DNA from: Nonomuraea sp. NEAU-A123
GTDB taxonomy: Bacteria > Actinomycetota > Actinomycetes > Streptosporangiales > Streptosporangiaceae
Assembly: GCF_018603905.1 (NCBI RefSeq)
Contig: NZ_JAHFZZ010000031.1
Coordinates: 53,114-117,113 of the forward strand
DNA: 64,000 bases
Direction: 5' to 3'
The notes under the pieces were generated by a model. That model did no database searches. It saw only the letters and a list, made by a program, of their open reading frames with translations, and was not told the origin of the DNA. Positions 1-9,289 of the stretch are shown in pieces. Made by a program: the position numbers and the translations under genes. Position 1 is the stretch's first letter. Every line of letters starts with the position of its first letter.

Positions 1-1547
1 TAAGCCTCGACCAGTTCGCGTCGCTGCGCCGGCGGCAACGTCGCCGACAGCAACACCACCGGCACCCGCGCCTGCCCAAGCCAGCGCAACCCTTCCTTGA
101 GGAACTGCGACATGTAAACGTCGGCCGCGTGCACCTCATCCAAGACGACGACCTTGCCCATGAGCCCGGCAGCGCGCAACATCACATGCTTGGTCCGCGT
201 CGCCGCGAACAACAACTGATCGATGGTGCCGACCACGAACGGGCTCAACAGCCCGCGCTTGCGGCCCAGGAACCACTCAGCCGGCGCCTGCCGCTCCGCG
301 TTCCCTTGCACCCCCTGGCTGAACGGGGAGTCGGCCAAGCCGTACAGGTCGTCTTCCTCGACGCTGCCATAGAAGCTGTCGGGATCGGTGCCCGGCTCAT
401 CCAGAAGGCTCTGCCATTCCTTGTTGAACATCCGCTTGCCGTGCAGCAGCGCCACCTGACCGGCCAACTCCCCGTCGATCCTGTTCAGCCAGGCGCGTAC
501 CTGGCTGAACATCGGATCGCTCGTCGCCTGCGTCGGCATACCCACAAACACCCCATCGGCTCCGAACCGCGCCGCCAGCACCTCGGCCGCCAACAAGGCC
601 GCCTTGGTCTTGCCCTCCCCCATCGGCGCTTCGACGATCAGCAATCCAGGCCCGGGCATCCGCCCTGCCACCCGCGTCACAAGTTCCTGTGATGGGCGCG
701 GCGGCTGATCGAAACGCTGTTCAAAGGCTTCCGGCGTCGGGCATTCCAGCCGCCCCCAGCCGCCGCGCAGCCCGAGTTGTCCCCATGCCTTCAACGCCCG
801 CGCCTGAGACCGCTGCATGGTCACGTCGGCCAGGTCATCGACCCCAGCGAAATGACGCTCGTCGCTGGCGATCCAGTCAGCCATCACCACCAGGCCACTG
901 AGCTGCAGTTGCACGGCACGGCTGGGCGCATTCTCGGGCTGCACGTCGGCGAGATCCTTGAATCCGACAAGCCGGGTGAAGACCTCCACCAACGCGGACT
1001 GCACCCTGATCCACGCCGGACCTTGCCCCTGCGGCTCACCCCGTGCCGTCCTGAGCCCCGCCAACGCACCCACCGCCGGAACAGATCCGTGGTGGCCAGC
1101 CACCAGCGGCCACAACCACGCGATCTGCCCGGCCTCCCAGCCGACCTCCCGCAGAAGACGCAGCAGGAGCGCTCCACCGGCCTTGTCATGCCGCCACCGA
1201 GCCCGCTTCACCACAAGCTCGTTCCAGCTCAGCCCAGCCCGCCGTACCGCCTCCGCGCCTTCGGCATCTACCCGCTGAAACGCGGGCGTCGCCTTTCCGC
1301 AGTCGTGCACCCCGCACAGCCAGGCGAAAAACGATCTCCCCCGACCGTTCGAAATGTCATTCAATGTCTGCTTGGCCGAGGGCGGCAAATAGTTATCCCA
1401 GATCTGCTCCGCCACAGCCGCAGTGTCCAATAAATGCGAAAGCAGGAGATTTGTCCTACCGCCTGCTTTCTGGCGGGATTTACCCCACAGAGCCCCAAGC
1501 TGCCGCATTAGCACAGAGTCGTAACCAAACTCGTCATGCCACTGCAT
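1..1547 (-). CDS. cas3: CRISPR-associated helicase/nuclease Cas3, N-terminal 515 codons (runs off the left edge)
   Basis: Cas3 is recruited by Cascade to an R-loop, where its HD domain nicks and its SF2 helicase domain unwinds and shreds the target DNA. Reading leftward from ATG 1547 (GGGAGGG ribosome site just upstream), the protein shows an HD-nuclease start with LSHLLD (His38) and HDCGK (residues 81-85). The Walker A segment APMGEGKT follows near 307-314, the DEVH box near 470-473 and the motif III SATLP near 502. The window ends shortly after motif III, so the second RecA-like domain and the rest of the cas operon are off-window to the left. The gene diverges from the CRISPR array. The I-E assignment rests on repeat type and Cas3 architecture, because no Cascade genes are visible here. 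Confidence 0.93.
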   Translation of the reverse strand, partial: MQWHDEFGYDSVLMRQLGALWGKSRQKAGGRTNLLLSHLLDTAAVAEQIWDNYLPPSAKQTLNDISNGRGRSFFAWLCGVHDCGKATPAFQRVDAEGAEAVRRAGLSWNELVVKRARWRHDKAGGALLLRLLREVGWEAGQIAWLWPLVAGHHGSVPAVGALAGLRTARGEPQGQGPAWIRVQSALVEVFTRLVGFKDLADVQPENAPSRAVQLQLSGLVVMADWIASDERHFAGVDDLADVTMQRSQARALKAWGQLGLRGGWGRLECPTPEAFEQRFDQPPRPSQELVTRVAGRMPGPGLLIVEAPMGEGKTKAALLAAEVLAARFGADGVFVGMPTQATSDPMFSQVRAWLNRIDGELAGQVALLHGKRMFNKEWQSLLDEPGTDPDSFYGSVEEDDLYGLADSPFSQGVQGNAERQAPAEWFLGRKRGLLSPFVVGTIDQLLFAATRTKHVMLRAAGLMGKVVVLDEVHAADVYMSQFLKEGLRWLGQARVPVVLLSATLPPAQRRELVEA

Positions 1548-1751
1548 CGCGCCCTCCCATCAACTGGCCACGCTAAACACTGCCACCGACAAAACAGGAC
1601 CGTGATCCACACCTGCGGTATCGTTCACCCACTTCACCGCGTTAGCAGGAAGAGCGACCCGAATAGGCCACAGAGCAGAAGATGCAGCACCCCTCGCTAG
1701 CAACTAAAGGAAAACAGCACGCCCCGCCAACGAAACCGCAGGTGAACAAGT
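1548..1751 (+). promoter_or_regulatory. Probable CRISPR leader and cas3/array divergent promoter region
   Basis: These 204 bases separate the cas3 start from the first perfect repeat. They are less GC-rich than their surroundings and carry A-rich stretches (AACTAAAGGAAAACAG) close to the array. Leader placement is inferred because repeats at this end are identical while those at the other end are degenerate, as expected when new units are added here. No promoter boxes could be assigned with certainty. Confidence 0.6.
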
Positions 1752-4700
1752 GTCGGCCCCGCGCTCGCGGGGATGGTCCGCTGCTCCAGTTCGTGACGAT
1801 CCTGATCGCGCTGTCGGCCCCGCGCTCGCGGGGATGGTCCTTTGAGGGCAAACCGATCCCCCTCATCGAGCAGGTCGGCCCCGCGCTCGCGGGGATGGTC
1901 CCTTGGTCTTCGGCTCGCACGACAGAAAGGCGACGTCGGCCCCGCGCTCGCGGGGATGGTCCGCTCGCCGAGCGGGTCGGCATCAGCAAGGCCAGGTCGG
2001 CCCCGCGCTCGCGGGGATGGTCCCCTTGCCGCCGTTGGACCGCGGCCAGCTCGCCGGTCGGCCCCGCGCTCGCGGGGATGGTCCGGCGGTCAACTACTTC
2101 GTTCAGGGGAGCGCATAGTCGGCCCCGCGCTCGCGGGGATGGTCCGCTCCGGAGGAGTAGATGAAGCCCACGAAGATCGTCGGCCCCGCGCTCGCGGGGA
2201 TGGTCCCCCGCACGCCGACCCGGCGATGCGCGAGCTGACGTCGGCCCCGCGCTCGCGGGGATGGTCCTCCAAGAGGGTGGCCGCGATCGCCGCTGGCGCC
2301 GTCGGCCCCGCGCTCGCGGGGATGGTCCCCTGGAGAAGCAGGCCCGCCAGCAGGCGGCGGCGTCGGCCCCGCGCTCGCGGGGATGGTCCGCCGGAGGACG
2401 CCCCGACGTGGACTTCCAGGTGGTCGGCCCCGCGCTCGCGGGGATGGTCCGGTGATCGCGCATATCGCCGACCCCGACGACCGGTCGGCCCCGCGCTCGC
2501 GGGGATGGTCCGCCTGGCTCCACGTGACCGCCTTCACTGGCACCGTCGGCCCCGCGCTCGCGGGGATGGTCCCACGAACACGAACGCCGCGTCCTGCCCG
2601 GCAAGGTCGGCCCCGCGCTCGCGGGGATGGTCCCCCGCCACGTTCGGCCCCGGAACCGCGCGAAACGTCGGCCCCGCGCTCGCGGGGATGGTCCCGTGGC
2701 GGACGGAGTCTCCCAGGGAGCCCTGGAGTCGGCCCCGCGCTCGCGGGGATGGTCCGATCGAGATCGCCGCCAGTGACGAGCCGGTCAAGTCGGCCCCGCG
2801 CTCGCGGGGATGGTCCCCGCCGACCGCAGTGTTCCGGACCGTCCCCTCCGTCGGCCCCGCGCTCGCGGGGATGGTCCGGTTCAGCCCGACTCGGATGAGG
2901 GCGAGCTGGTGTCGGCCCCGCGCTCGCGGGGATGGTCCGACGGCGCTGGTGGCCGGCGTGAGTACGGGACTGTCGGCCCCGCGCTCGCGGGGATGGTCCG
3001 GCCACCCCGTCGAACGTGGCAGCCTGGTTGACGTCGGCCCCGCGCTCGCGGGGATGGTCCCGCCGTGCTCGGCACGAGCGGCGCGCTGCTGGGGTCGGCC
3101 CCGCGCTCGCGGAGATGGTCCTGCGTGACCCGATGACGCGCGGAATGCGGTCACGTCGGCCCCGCGCTCGCGGGGATGGTCCCGGGACCATCGTCGGCCC
3201 CGCGCTCGCGGGGATGGTCCGTTCTCCTGGCAGGAGCGCGCCGTGGTGATTGTCGGCCCCGCGCTCGCGGGGATGGTCCGCTGCCGATGCTCGGCCGGAT
3301 GGTCGCCCGGGAGTCGGCCCCGCGCTCGCGGGGATGGTCCGGAGCGGGCCGACCTGTCGAGCCGTAGCGGGCAGTCGGCCCCGCGCTCGCGGGGATGGTC
3401 CTCAGGCCCTGCGCCAGCGGGCCTGGTCGCCGCCGTCGGCCCCGCACGCGTGGGGATGGTCCTCTCATCAGTTTGCACCCGCGGTGTGTGACGGGTCGGC
3501 CCCGCACGCGCGGGGATGGTCCGGCGATCAGCCGCCCGCACAAGCCCGTCACCGTGTCGGCCCCGCACGCGCGGGGATGGTCCCAGCCTGGTTCCGGACC
3601 GGATCTTTCTGGCGCCGTCGGCCCCGCGCTCGCAGGGATGGTCCCCACTCAGGGGAGTGTGGCTGCCATTGGATGGCGTCGGCCCCGCGCTCGCGGGGAC
3701 GGTCCTCCGAGGTACGTCTTGCCGTTCTGGGTGGGGGCGTCGGCCCCGCGCTCGCGGGGAAGGTCCCATGCGGGCCGCCGACCGCATCGAACGCAACGGG
3801 TCGGCCCCGCGCTCGCGGGGATGGTCCTGCGACGATGATGAACAGTATCGCCCATTTGTCGTCGGCCCCGCGCTCGCGGGGATGGTCCGGACGCCCAGGA
3901 CGACGTCAAGTCCGCCCAGAAGTCGGCCCCCGCACGCGCGGGGATGGTCCGTCGCTGCTGCAGCAGGTGATCGAGGCCGGTCCGTCGGCCCCGCACTCGC
4001 GGGGATGGTCCCTCGTTCACCGAGCCACGCAGATTGCCGACTTGGTCGGCCCCGCACGCGAGGGGATGGTCCTAGGCGCTCCCGTCGATGGGGTGCGCCC
4101 GCTTCGTCGGCCCCGCACGCGCGGGGATGGTCCGGTGTCGTTCTCGTAGACGGTCTGGGTGTCCAAGTCGGCCCCGCGCTCGCGGGGGTGATCGGTACCT
4201 GCGAGTAGCCATTTCGTGTGGTTCGATGTCGGCCCCGCGCGCTCGCGGGGATGGTCCTTCCAGGCGAACAGCGGCTCGGAGAGCCGCATGGTCGGCCCCG
4301 CGCTCGCGGGGATGGACCCACGGGCTACGGGTGCGTGCCCAACCTGGACGCGTCGGCCCTGCGCTCGCGGGGATGGTCCTCGGATCTTCCCGCCGTAGGC
4401 GAGGCGCAGGTGGTCGGTCCCGCACTCGCGGGGATGGTCCCCGCCCCAGCCAGGACCGCACCCCCAGGGGGACGTCGGCCCCGCGCTCGCGGGGATGGTC
4501 CTCGGCCCGCAGCCTGCTCCACCGTGAACCCCTGGTCGGCCCCGCGCTCGCGGGGATGGTCCCCACTGGGCCCGCGCGATCGAGTCCCACGCCACGTCGG
4601 CCCCGCGCTCGCGGGGATGGTCCCGAGGTGTAGTTGTTGGAGGAGCCGATCGCGCAGTCGGCCCCGCGCTCGCGGGGATGGTCCCCTCTGGCCTGTCCAG

Positions 4701-6011
4701 CTTCAAGCCATCTTTGAGTCGGCCCCGCGCTCGCGGGGATGGTCCCAGGCAGACGTCACAGCGTCCCCTTGAACCGCTGTCGGCCCCGCGCTCGCGGGGA
4801 TGGTCCGCATCAGCGTCGCGACATGGAGCTCGGCATGGTGTCGGCCCCGCGCTCGCGGGGATGGTCCGACGGGGATGCGAGGCTGGGGTGCGGGAGGCAG
4901 GTCGGCCCCGCGCTCGCGGGGATAGTCCCGCCGCTCCCGCCGATCGTGGACCTGAGGACCGCGTCGGCCCTGCGCTCGCAGGGATGGTCCCGTCAGTGCA
5001 TCTTGCCCTTGCCCAGCGTGCAAGTCGGCCCCGCGCTCGCGGGGATGGTCCGACGATGTAGACCGCGGGCAGCTCGGGCGAGAAGTCGGCCCCGCGCTCG
5101 TGGGGATGGTCCCCGGATGCGGTTGCTGATCTCGGACCAGTCGGCGTCGGCCCCGCGCTCGCGGGGATGGTCCTGATCATCTCGTTTCAGGCACGAAAAA
5201 ATGTGCGTCGGCCCCGCGCTCGCGGGGATGGTCCCTCGGGCTCACTCTGCCCCGGCCGTGCTGGTACGGCGGCCCCGCGCTCGCGGGGATGGTCCCACCT
5301 GTCGGTGCCCGGTGACTCGTATTTCGTCGTCGGCCCCGCGCTCGCGGGGAAGGTCCCATGCTGACGTTCTGCCTGGCTCTACTTTCCGAGTCGGCCCCGC
5401 GCTCGCGGGGATGGTCCGTTCGGCGCGACCCCCGAGGACCGCGCCCGTTTGTCGGCCCCGCGCTCGCGGGGAAGGTCCTGCGACTCCTGTGCGTGAGATG
5501 ACGCTCATGAGGTCGGCCCCGCGCCCGCTGGGATGATCCCCTCTATCCCGGGTCGAACCCGCTGCTCGACCTGTCAACCTCGCGCTCGCGGGGATGGTCC
5601 CATGCGCGTCGTACGGTCGGTGGTGACAGCGCGGTCGGCCCCGCGCTCGCGGGGATGGTCCGGCGTGCCTCACGCGCAGCTCGGCCCCGCTGCCGTCGGC
5701 CCCGCGCTCGCGGGGATGGTCCGATGTCTGTAGCGCCCATATCAGCCCACCGCCTGTCGGATGGTCCTTGATCCTCGAAGGGCTCGACGTCGGCGGAGCA
5801 GTCGGCCCCGCGCTCGCGGGGATGGTCCCTGGAGGACGGCGGCACCACTCTCGCCGTTCAGGTCGGCCCCGCGCTCGCGGGGATGGTCCCCTGCTGGCCG
5901 GTAGTCGGATGGCGCTGTGTGAGTCGGCCCCGCGCTCGCGGGGATGGTCCCTGGTCAAGGGTGCAGTACGCCTCGTGGTAGCGATCGGCCCCGAGCTCGC
6001 GAAGATGGTGC
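1752..6011 (+). CRISPR. Type I-E-like CRISPR array, 71 repeats
   Basis: I count 71 repeat units, including one remnant and one degenerate terminal copy. The 28-nt repeat begins GTCGGCCCCG and ends GGGGATGGTCC, with an internal inverted repeat CCCCGC/GCGGGG around GCTC. Spacers are usually 33 nt, giving a 61-nt period. The first 22 repeats (1752-3060) are identical. Variation starts at the repeat at 3094 and grows to the right. Several central repeats (3435, 3495, 3556, 3922, 4045, 4106) carry CACGCG in the loop region instead of GCGCTCG. Irregularities are a 10-nt spacer at 3183-3192, a 12-nt repeat remnant at 5756-5767 and a degenerate last repeat at 5984-6011. Repeat form, length and the adjacent cas3 fit subtype I-E. 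The coding-like open frames running through it on both strands are artefacts of the repeat. Confidence 0.98.
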
Positions 6012-6032
6012 CGCGATCTGCACATTGCCGCT

Positions 6033-6854
6033 CTATGACCTCTGAAGATCATTGGCGGTGTCGGCGAATGCTGGACCGGAGTCCGCCGGAAGTCCGCCCA
6101 CAACCATGGCGATGGCCTCTTCCGCCGTGTCGGCTTCGCCGATGACGATCCCGCGCGAGGGCCCGCAGACCCGGTATCGGCCGTCTCCCATTGGATCAAC
6201 GAACGGCGCATCCCACGAGAACGGATAGCCGGTACAGGTGGTGAAGTGAAGGGACCAGTGGCTCGTGAACGGATACAGCTGGCGAAGCTTCGGTTCAGCG
6301 TATGCGGCCTCGACCAAGGGGAGCACTCCTTGAATCGGGCTTTCCTGGACGCTCTCACGAAGCAGGCGCCACTTTACGGTGACCGCATCGGCGGGACCGC
6401 GCTCATGGGCTTTGGCCAGTTCGCTGACCTGGATGAAAGGGGCCTCTCGCTGGATCTCGCAGAGTCTTGCGCCATTGCGCCACGCGTCCGTTCCGCGGGC
6501 TATCTCCGCCAGGTCCGGTGTCGATCCTGAGATGAGCCGGACCCCTTGGCACCAAGCCTCGATGATGAACCACCGCTCAACGGAGCCAATGTTTATTGAG
6601 TAGGGCTCGCGGCCGGCAGTCGTGCTCGCGATGCCTGCCCACCGCAGTGGATCCGAGTCGCTTTGAAGAACTTTGCCCAGAGAGAGTCCGAGGGTGGCAG
6701 CTACCAATTCCACCGCTGCGACGAGACTGCCCGCAGACGCCAGGTCTGGATAGAGACAAGGGTCTGCAGGTGAAGGCTCTCGTCGGACAGGGCGAGAAAT
6801 GTTGGAAGTCACCGCCGCAGTCTGACGCTCCAACCGATAAATCCGCCATCCCAT
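6033..6854 (-). CDS. DUF6193-like protein of unknown function
   Basis: This is a 273-residue soluble protein with no signal peptide or membrane segment. Its layout (an N-terminal segment on lengths and levels, GKVLQSDSDPLRWAGIAS, then a WRLL..A.....P.L..LYPF.SH..L.F core and a C-terminal VVGGLPADSGPAFADTANDL tail) resembles actinobacterial proteins annotated as DUF6193. I base that on memory of the family, not on a search. Its stop lies only 22 bases from the last degenerate CRISPR repeat and its transcription points at the array end. Codon use is less biased than in neighbouring genes. No function can be assigned. Confidence 0.6.
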   Translation of the reverse strand: MGWRIYRLERQTAAVTSNISRPVRREPSPADPCLYPDLASAGSLVAAVELVAATLGLSLGKVLQSDSDPLRWAGIASTTAGREPYSINIGSVERWFIIEAWCQGVRLISGSTPDLAEIARGTDAWRNGARLCEIQREAPFIQVSELAKAHERGPADAVTVKWRLLRESVQESPIQGVLPLVEAAYAEPKLRQLYPFTSHWSLHFTTCTGYPFSWDAPFVDPMGDGRYRVCGPSRGIVIGEADTAEEAIAMVVGGLPADSGPAFADTANDLQRS

Positions 6855-6961
6855 TGAAATTGATCAATCCCACCATGCGGCGAGACTTGCGGCAGAGCAC
6901 AAGGTCAGGGCGGTGTCTCATGATATGGGCAGTGAAAATCAACAGCAGACGACAGATCTGG

Positions 6962-7885
6962 CTAGGCGAACGGCGTGGAGCGAACTTGCCCCATTCGGTC
7001 CATCCTAATTGCGCTGACCTTCACGTAACGCGGGATGCGGCTGACTCCCGTGAGCCAGAAGCCATCCGGCACCATCAGTTCCTGGCCGGTGAGTCGTGGC
7101 TGAGAGGACGGGCCCGGATCCGGAAGGTAGGCGACGACATGGTCCACGAGATCGTCTGCCAGAAAAGTCGCGACCAGGTCCGCTCCGCCGTCGAGCAGTA
7201 GGTGGCGTACTCCGCCCGAGTGGAGCGTCCTCAGCAGTTCCCGGTGTTCGAGTAGAAGGGGGTCGGCCGGAAGACGGATCATGCCCGATCCATGGCTGCG
7301 CGGGGTTGCCTCATCCAAGCGGCCATCGGCGTCCAGGACGGCATCGGCGGTGAGGAGCAGGTCGCGCGCCGGCGGGACGTTCTTGAGGGCGCCCGTCCGT
7401 CCTTCGGAGGTCTCGGCGTAGACCCAGGTGAGGACGGGGCGGCTCAGGGCTAGCGCGGCTCGCCATGGGCCGAGCACGAGCATCGCCTCCCCGGCGAGCA
7501 CGTCGGTCTCCACGCTCACGCCGGCCTTCCGTAGTTCCTTCACCCCGCCCTCCCCTCTGGAGGTGGGATCAGTCAGGGCGATGACTACGCGGGCGATCCC
7601 AGCATCGATCAGGAGCCGGCGGCAGGCAGGTGCGTGCCCAGCGTGGTTGCAGGGCTCCAGGGTCACCACAGCTGTCCCGCCCTTTGCCGCGGGGCCGGCG
7701 GCCAGCAGAGCATTCCCCTCGGCGTGGGCTTCGCCCTTGCGGGCGTGGTAGCCCTCGCCGATCGGCTGGCCGGTGGAGTCAAGGATTACGCAGCCGACTG
7801 GCGGGTTGGGGCTCGTGGAGCCGAGTCCATGGGCGGACAGGGCGATGGCCCGCCGCATGGCCTGGAGTTCAAGACTGGAGGCCAT
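6962..7885 (-). CDS. RibD-like cytidine-deaminase-fold protein with a degenerate reductase-like domain
   Basis: The 307-residue protein has the two-domain plan of RibD. The N-terminal zinc deaminase has HAE at 54-56 and PCNHAGHAPAC with Cys79 and Cys88 as the other zinc ligands. The C-terminal half keeps a GGADLVATFLADDLVDH segment of the RibD reductase fold but lacks a clean substrate or NADPH motif. Its ATG shares one base with the upstream regulator stop (TGATG), so the two are translationally coupled. Housekeeping riboflavin synthesis is unlikely, since no rib genes are nearby. Next to a thymidylate-synthase-like gene that probably acts on a cytosine nucleotide, deamination of a modified pyrimidine is a reasonable inference. 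The substrate is unknown. Confidence 0.75.
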   Translation of the reverse strand: MASSLELQAMRRAIALSAHGLGSTSPNPPVGCVILDSTGQPIGEGYHARKGEAHAEGNALLAAGPAAKGGTAVVTLEPCNHAGHAPACRRLLIDAGIARVVIALTDPTSRGEGGVKELRKAGVSVETDVLAGEAMLVLGPWRAALALSRPVLTWVYAETSEGRTGALKNVPPARDLLLTADAVLDADGRLDEATPRSHGSGMIRLPADPLLLEHRELLRTLHSGGVRHLLLDGGADLVATFLADDLVDHVVAYLPDPGPSSQPRLTGQELMVPDGFWLTGVSRIPRYVKVSAIRMDRMGQVRSTPFA

Positions 7886-9090
7886 CAGTTGGCCACCGCG
7901 TCAGCCAGGGCCAGCCGGAACGCGGCCACGGACGGCAGCCGGCGATGGACGCTCAACGAGCGCTCGACCGAGGCCAGGACGTTGATAATCCTTACCGAAC
8001 CGGCGGCCCGAGCGATGTCGAGAGCTTCACCGGCGGTGGTGGCGGCGTGTTCGGGCTCCCCCTGGCCGGCATAGGCCGCAGCCATACCGGCCAGGGCCAT
8101 TCCGCGGTCTCGTCGGTAAACCGCAGGCAAGGCAGGTAGGGCGCTCTCGTAGGTGGCGACCGCGCGGGCGGGCTGCTTCAGCTCCAGCCAGCAGCGGGCG
8201 CGCTGGATCTCGACGTAGGCGGGCGTACAGAACGACCCGTGTCCTCCTCGGGCGTCGCCGTCATCGTGCACCGAGGCGGCCAGCGCGTGCGCCTGGTCCA
8301 GCTTCCGCTGGCAGGGGCGTTCCTCGCCGTCGAGTGCGTGTCCTTGGGCTTGTTGCTGGATGATCGCCGCTTGCATGGGCGCGGGCAGGTCAGTCTGCCG
8401 GAGCGCGGAGGTGGCCAGGCCGAGTACGTCACCGGCTCGTCGGCCGCTCATTGCCTGCTGGCTGCCCCGGAACATGGTCCACGAGATCATTTGGTCATCG
8501 CCGATTTCGTAGGCCCAGGTGGCCGCCCGGTCGGTCCAGCGTTCGGCCTGCTCCATGTCTCCGGCGTCCTCATGCAGCCACGCCGCTGATTCGGCATATC
8601 GAGTCGCCAACCGGAGCACCTCGACGCGGTCGCTTCCGCGGGCGGGGACGAGCAGTTCCTCAAGGACGGTGATCTGCTCGCAGACCGCCGGGATCGTGTG
8701 CCGGGGGCCCAGCAGGTTGTCGCGCTGCACCAGCAGGTGCCACTGCTCGCGTAGGTGATCCAGAACGTCGCCGAACTGCTTCCCGGCGGGTATCGAGGCC
8801 CGTGCGTCGCGTCGAAGCGGCGTCGCGGTCTTCGGGGTCTGGCCGCCGAACAGCTCCGGCTCGTTCATGTCGAGGGCCTTGCAGAGCAGCATGCGGTCGA
8901 TGGCGTTGGGCTTGTAGGTGCCGGCCTCCCAGTAGCGGATGTTCCGGCATAGGCTCGCGGTCTGCGCGAGCGGCATGTCGTCCCCGGCGGCCTGGCGCAT
9001 GCGCCGTACCAGGCCCTTCTGGCTGAGGAGCCGGTCCAGCCTGGCCTGGCGGAGCCGTATAGCCCACTCGGGCGTCACCTGATCATCCAT
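7885..9090 (-). CDS. XRE-family helix-turn-helix regulator with TPR-like C-terminal region
   Basis: The 401-residue protein starts at ATG 9090 (MDDQVTPEW), preceded by a GTGAGG ribosome site; an upstream in-frame ATG at 9171 lacks one. Residues about 8-60 form a lambda-repressor-type HTH (RLDRLLSQKGLVRRMRQA, then ETGTYKPN-like WEAGTYKPN). The remainder is alpha-helical and TPR-like, with repeated Ala-rich helices such as YAESAAWLHEDAGDMEQAERW and MALAGMAAAYAGQGEPEHAA. Such proteins usually act as pathway-specific or signal-responsive regulators in actinomycetes. It diverges from the thymidylate-synthase-like gene across a 199-base gap, so it probably controls both its own operon with the RibD-like gene and the rightward operon. 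Confidence 0.8.
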   Translation of the reverse strand: MDDQVTPEWAIRLRQARLDRLLSQKGLVRRMRQAAGDDMPLAQTASLCRNIRYWEAGTYKPNAIDRMLLCKALDMNEPELFGGQTPKTATPLRRDARASIPAGKQFGDVLDHLREQWHLLVQRDNLLGPRHTIPAVCEQITVLEELLVPARGSDRVEVLRLATRYAESAAWLHEDAGDMEQAERWTDRAATWAYEIGDDQMISWTMFRGSQQAMSGRRAGDVLGLATSALRQTDLPAPMQAAIIQQQAQGHALDGEERPCQRKLDQAHALAASVHDDGDARGGHGSFCTPAYVEIQRARCWLELKQPARAVATYESALPALPAVYRRDRGMALAGMAAAYAGQGEPEHAATTAGEALDIARAAGSVRIINVLASVERSLSVHRRLPSVAAFRLALADAVAN

Positions 9091-9289
9091 CCGTATGCAC
9101 CTCACCGCGAAGAGGGAGGGAAGGGGGCGGAAAGCCTTCCTCGTGCTTCCCCCAGTCTCCCCTCCCGCCATGGTCTCTCACCAGGCTGTGATGGATCTGT
9201 GCCTGTCCGGCACCGGAGTCACGTTCCGGCCAGGCTGCTCGGTTCGGGGACTCCTTATCGCCCGACACCTGCCCAAGAAGGGGACATCA
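9091..9289. promoter_or_regulatory. Divergent intergenic region between the regulator and the nucleotide cluster
   Basis: This 199-base gap separates the start of the HTH regulator (9090, minus) from the start of the thymidylate-synthase-like gene (GTG 9290, plus). It must hold at least the promoter of the nine-gene rightward run and that of the regulator operon. I could not identify a convincing operator palindrome by eye. The GTG at 9290 is chosen because AAGGGG lies 6 bases upstream. Confidence 0.45.

Noticed and set aside
129..1576. Plus-strand open frames across the cas3 region
   Set aside because: They lie opposite the clear Cas3 reading frame with HD, GKT, DEVH and SAT motifs and have no protein-like pattern of their own.
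1682..5958. Many long open frames through the repeat region on both strands, rich in APRSRGW, GPSPRARG and PALAGMV repeats
   Set aside because: They translate the CRISPR repeat in different frames (the 61-nt period shifts the frame by one each unit). No natural protein family is involved.
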